This document shows positions 63,942 to 64,000 of a stretch of 64,000 nt of DNA, piece after piece. Positions within the stretch are counted from its first letter, which is position 1, and the number at the start of each line of letters is the position of its first letter. The position numbers and the translations under genes are program-made. A model generated the notes under the pieces. The model worked only from the letters and a program-made list of their open reading frames with translations, ran no database searches and was not told where the DNA came from. The DNA is from Marinobacter sp. DY40_1A1 (lineage in GTDB: Bacteria > Pseudomonadota > Gammaproteobacteria > Pseudomonadales > Oleiphilaceae). Location: positions 310,001 through 374,000 of the forward strand of contig NZ_VCHA01000002.1 in NCBI RefSeq assembly GCF_016597815.1, given 5' to 3'.

Positions 63942-64000
63942 TCAGGGGCACTGCGGTGCCGGGCGCTCGGCCATTGCCTGCAGCTTCGCCATAGGCGTTT
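63942..64000 (-). CDS. C-terminal fragment of an upstream operon gene, possibly ars regulator or reductase
   Basis: Minus-strand frame entering from outside the window and stopping at 63944-63942. The visible end (MAKLQAMAERPAPQCP) is too short to name. Position before the ArsJ-GAPDH pair fits an ArsR regulator or an arsenate reductase. Confidence 0.35.
   Translation of the reverse strand, partial: TPMAKLQAMAERPAPQCP

Overview
The window reads as a chromosomal segment of a marine gammaproteobacterium, most likely Marinobacter or a close relative. Protein sequences across the window (FadE, RapA, PhoBR, the AidB-like dehydrogenase, PanP, the ArsJ module) are of gammaproteobacterial type. The number of lipid and alcohol oxidation genes fits a hydrocarbon and lipid degrader. 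The genus is an inference from gene content and was not tested by any search. About 60 genes fill nearly all of the sequence. I see no tRNA, rRNA, prophage, insertion sequence or CRISPR array.

Layout. 0-3.6 kb: aldehyde dehydrogenase (cut by the window edge), a Tat-exported lipoprotein and a GMC alcohol oxidoreductase, probably one operon. 3.7-10.4 kb: coaD, then on the minus strand a DUF945 protein, ppk1, hemB, a lipase chaperone with no lipase beside it, and a small SutA-like RNA polymerase-binding protein. 10.7-15.7 kb: a TetR regulator with an AidB-like acyl-CoA dehydrogenase, then a DUF503 protein and panP, flanked by two related palindromic repeats in opposite orientation. 16-22 kb: a PiT phosphate transporter, a diguanylate cyclase, a MioC-like flavodoxin and a DISM-GGDEF-EAL protein. 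22-31 kb: tesB, rubredoxin and its reductase, hpt-ubiC-ubiA, phoB-phoR, a response regulator and an MltB-type lytic transglycosylase. 31.4-41 kb: a PEP-CTERM exoprotein behind a sigma-54 type promoter, an rsuA-type pseudouridine synthase, a half-length asparaginase, pbpG, ilvD, a divergent phosphoketolase-like protein, a GST and a cold-shock protein. 41-47.6 kb: cysZ, rapA, fadE and crcB, read on the minus strand. 47.7-53.2 kb: VanZ, a newly recognised CsrB/RsmZ-type RNA, mnmH, mscS, a YbaK-domain protein, a UbiF-type hydroxylase and hinT. 53.2-58.5 kb: pstSCAB-phoU. 58.7-64 kb: a YciA-type thioesterase, a QTMAN-type tRNA mannosyltransferase overlapping a short-chain dehydrogenase, a small beta-barrel protein and the end of an arsenic operon (ArsJ plus its GAPDH).

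The genes connect by theme. Phosphate: pstSCAB-phoU and phoBR each carry a recognisable Pho box, and ppk1 and a PiT transporter lie in the same window. Lipids: fadE, tesB, YciA, AidB-like, GMC/ALDH and the lipase chaperone. Global switching: two cyclic-di-GMP proteins, a SutA-like factor and the CsrB-type RNA.

The most notable find is the RNA at about 48298-48526. It carries 14 GGA motifs, six of them in the loops of short hairpins, ends in a strong intrinsic terminator, and has a GacA/UvrY-like palindrome about 170-190 bases upstream.
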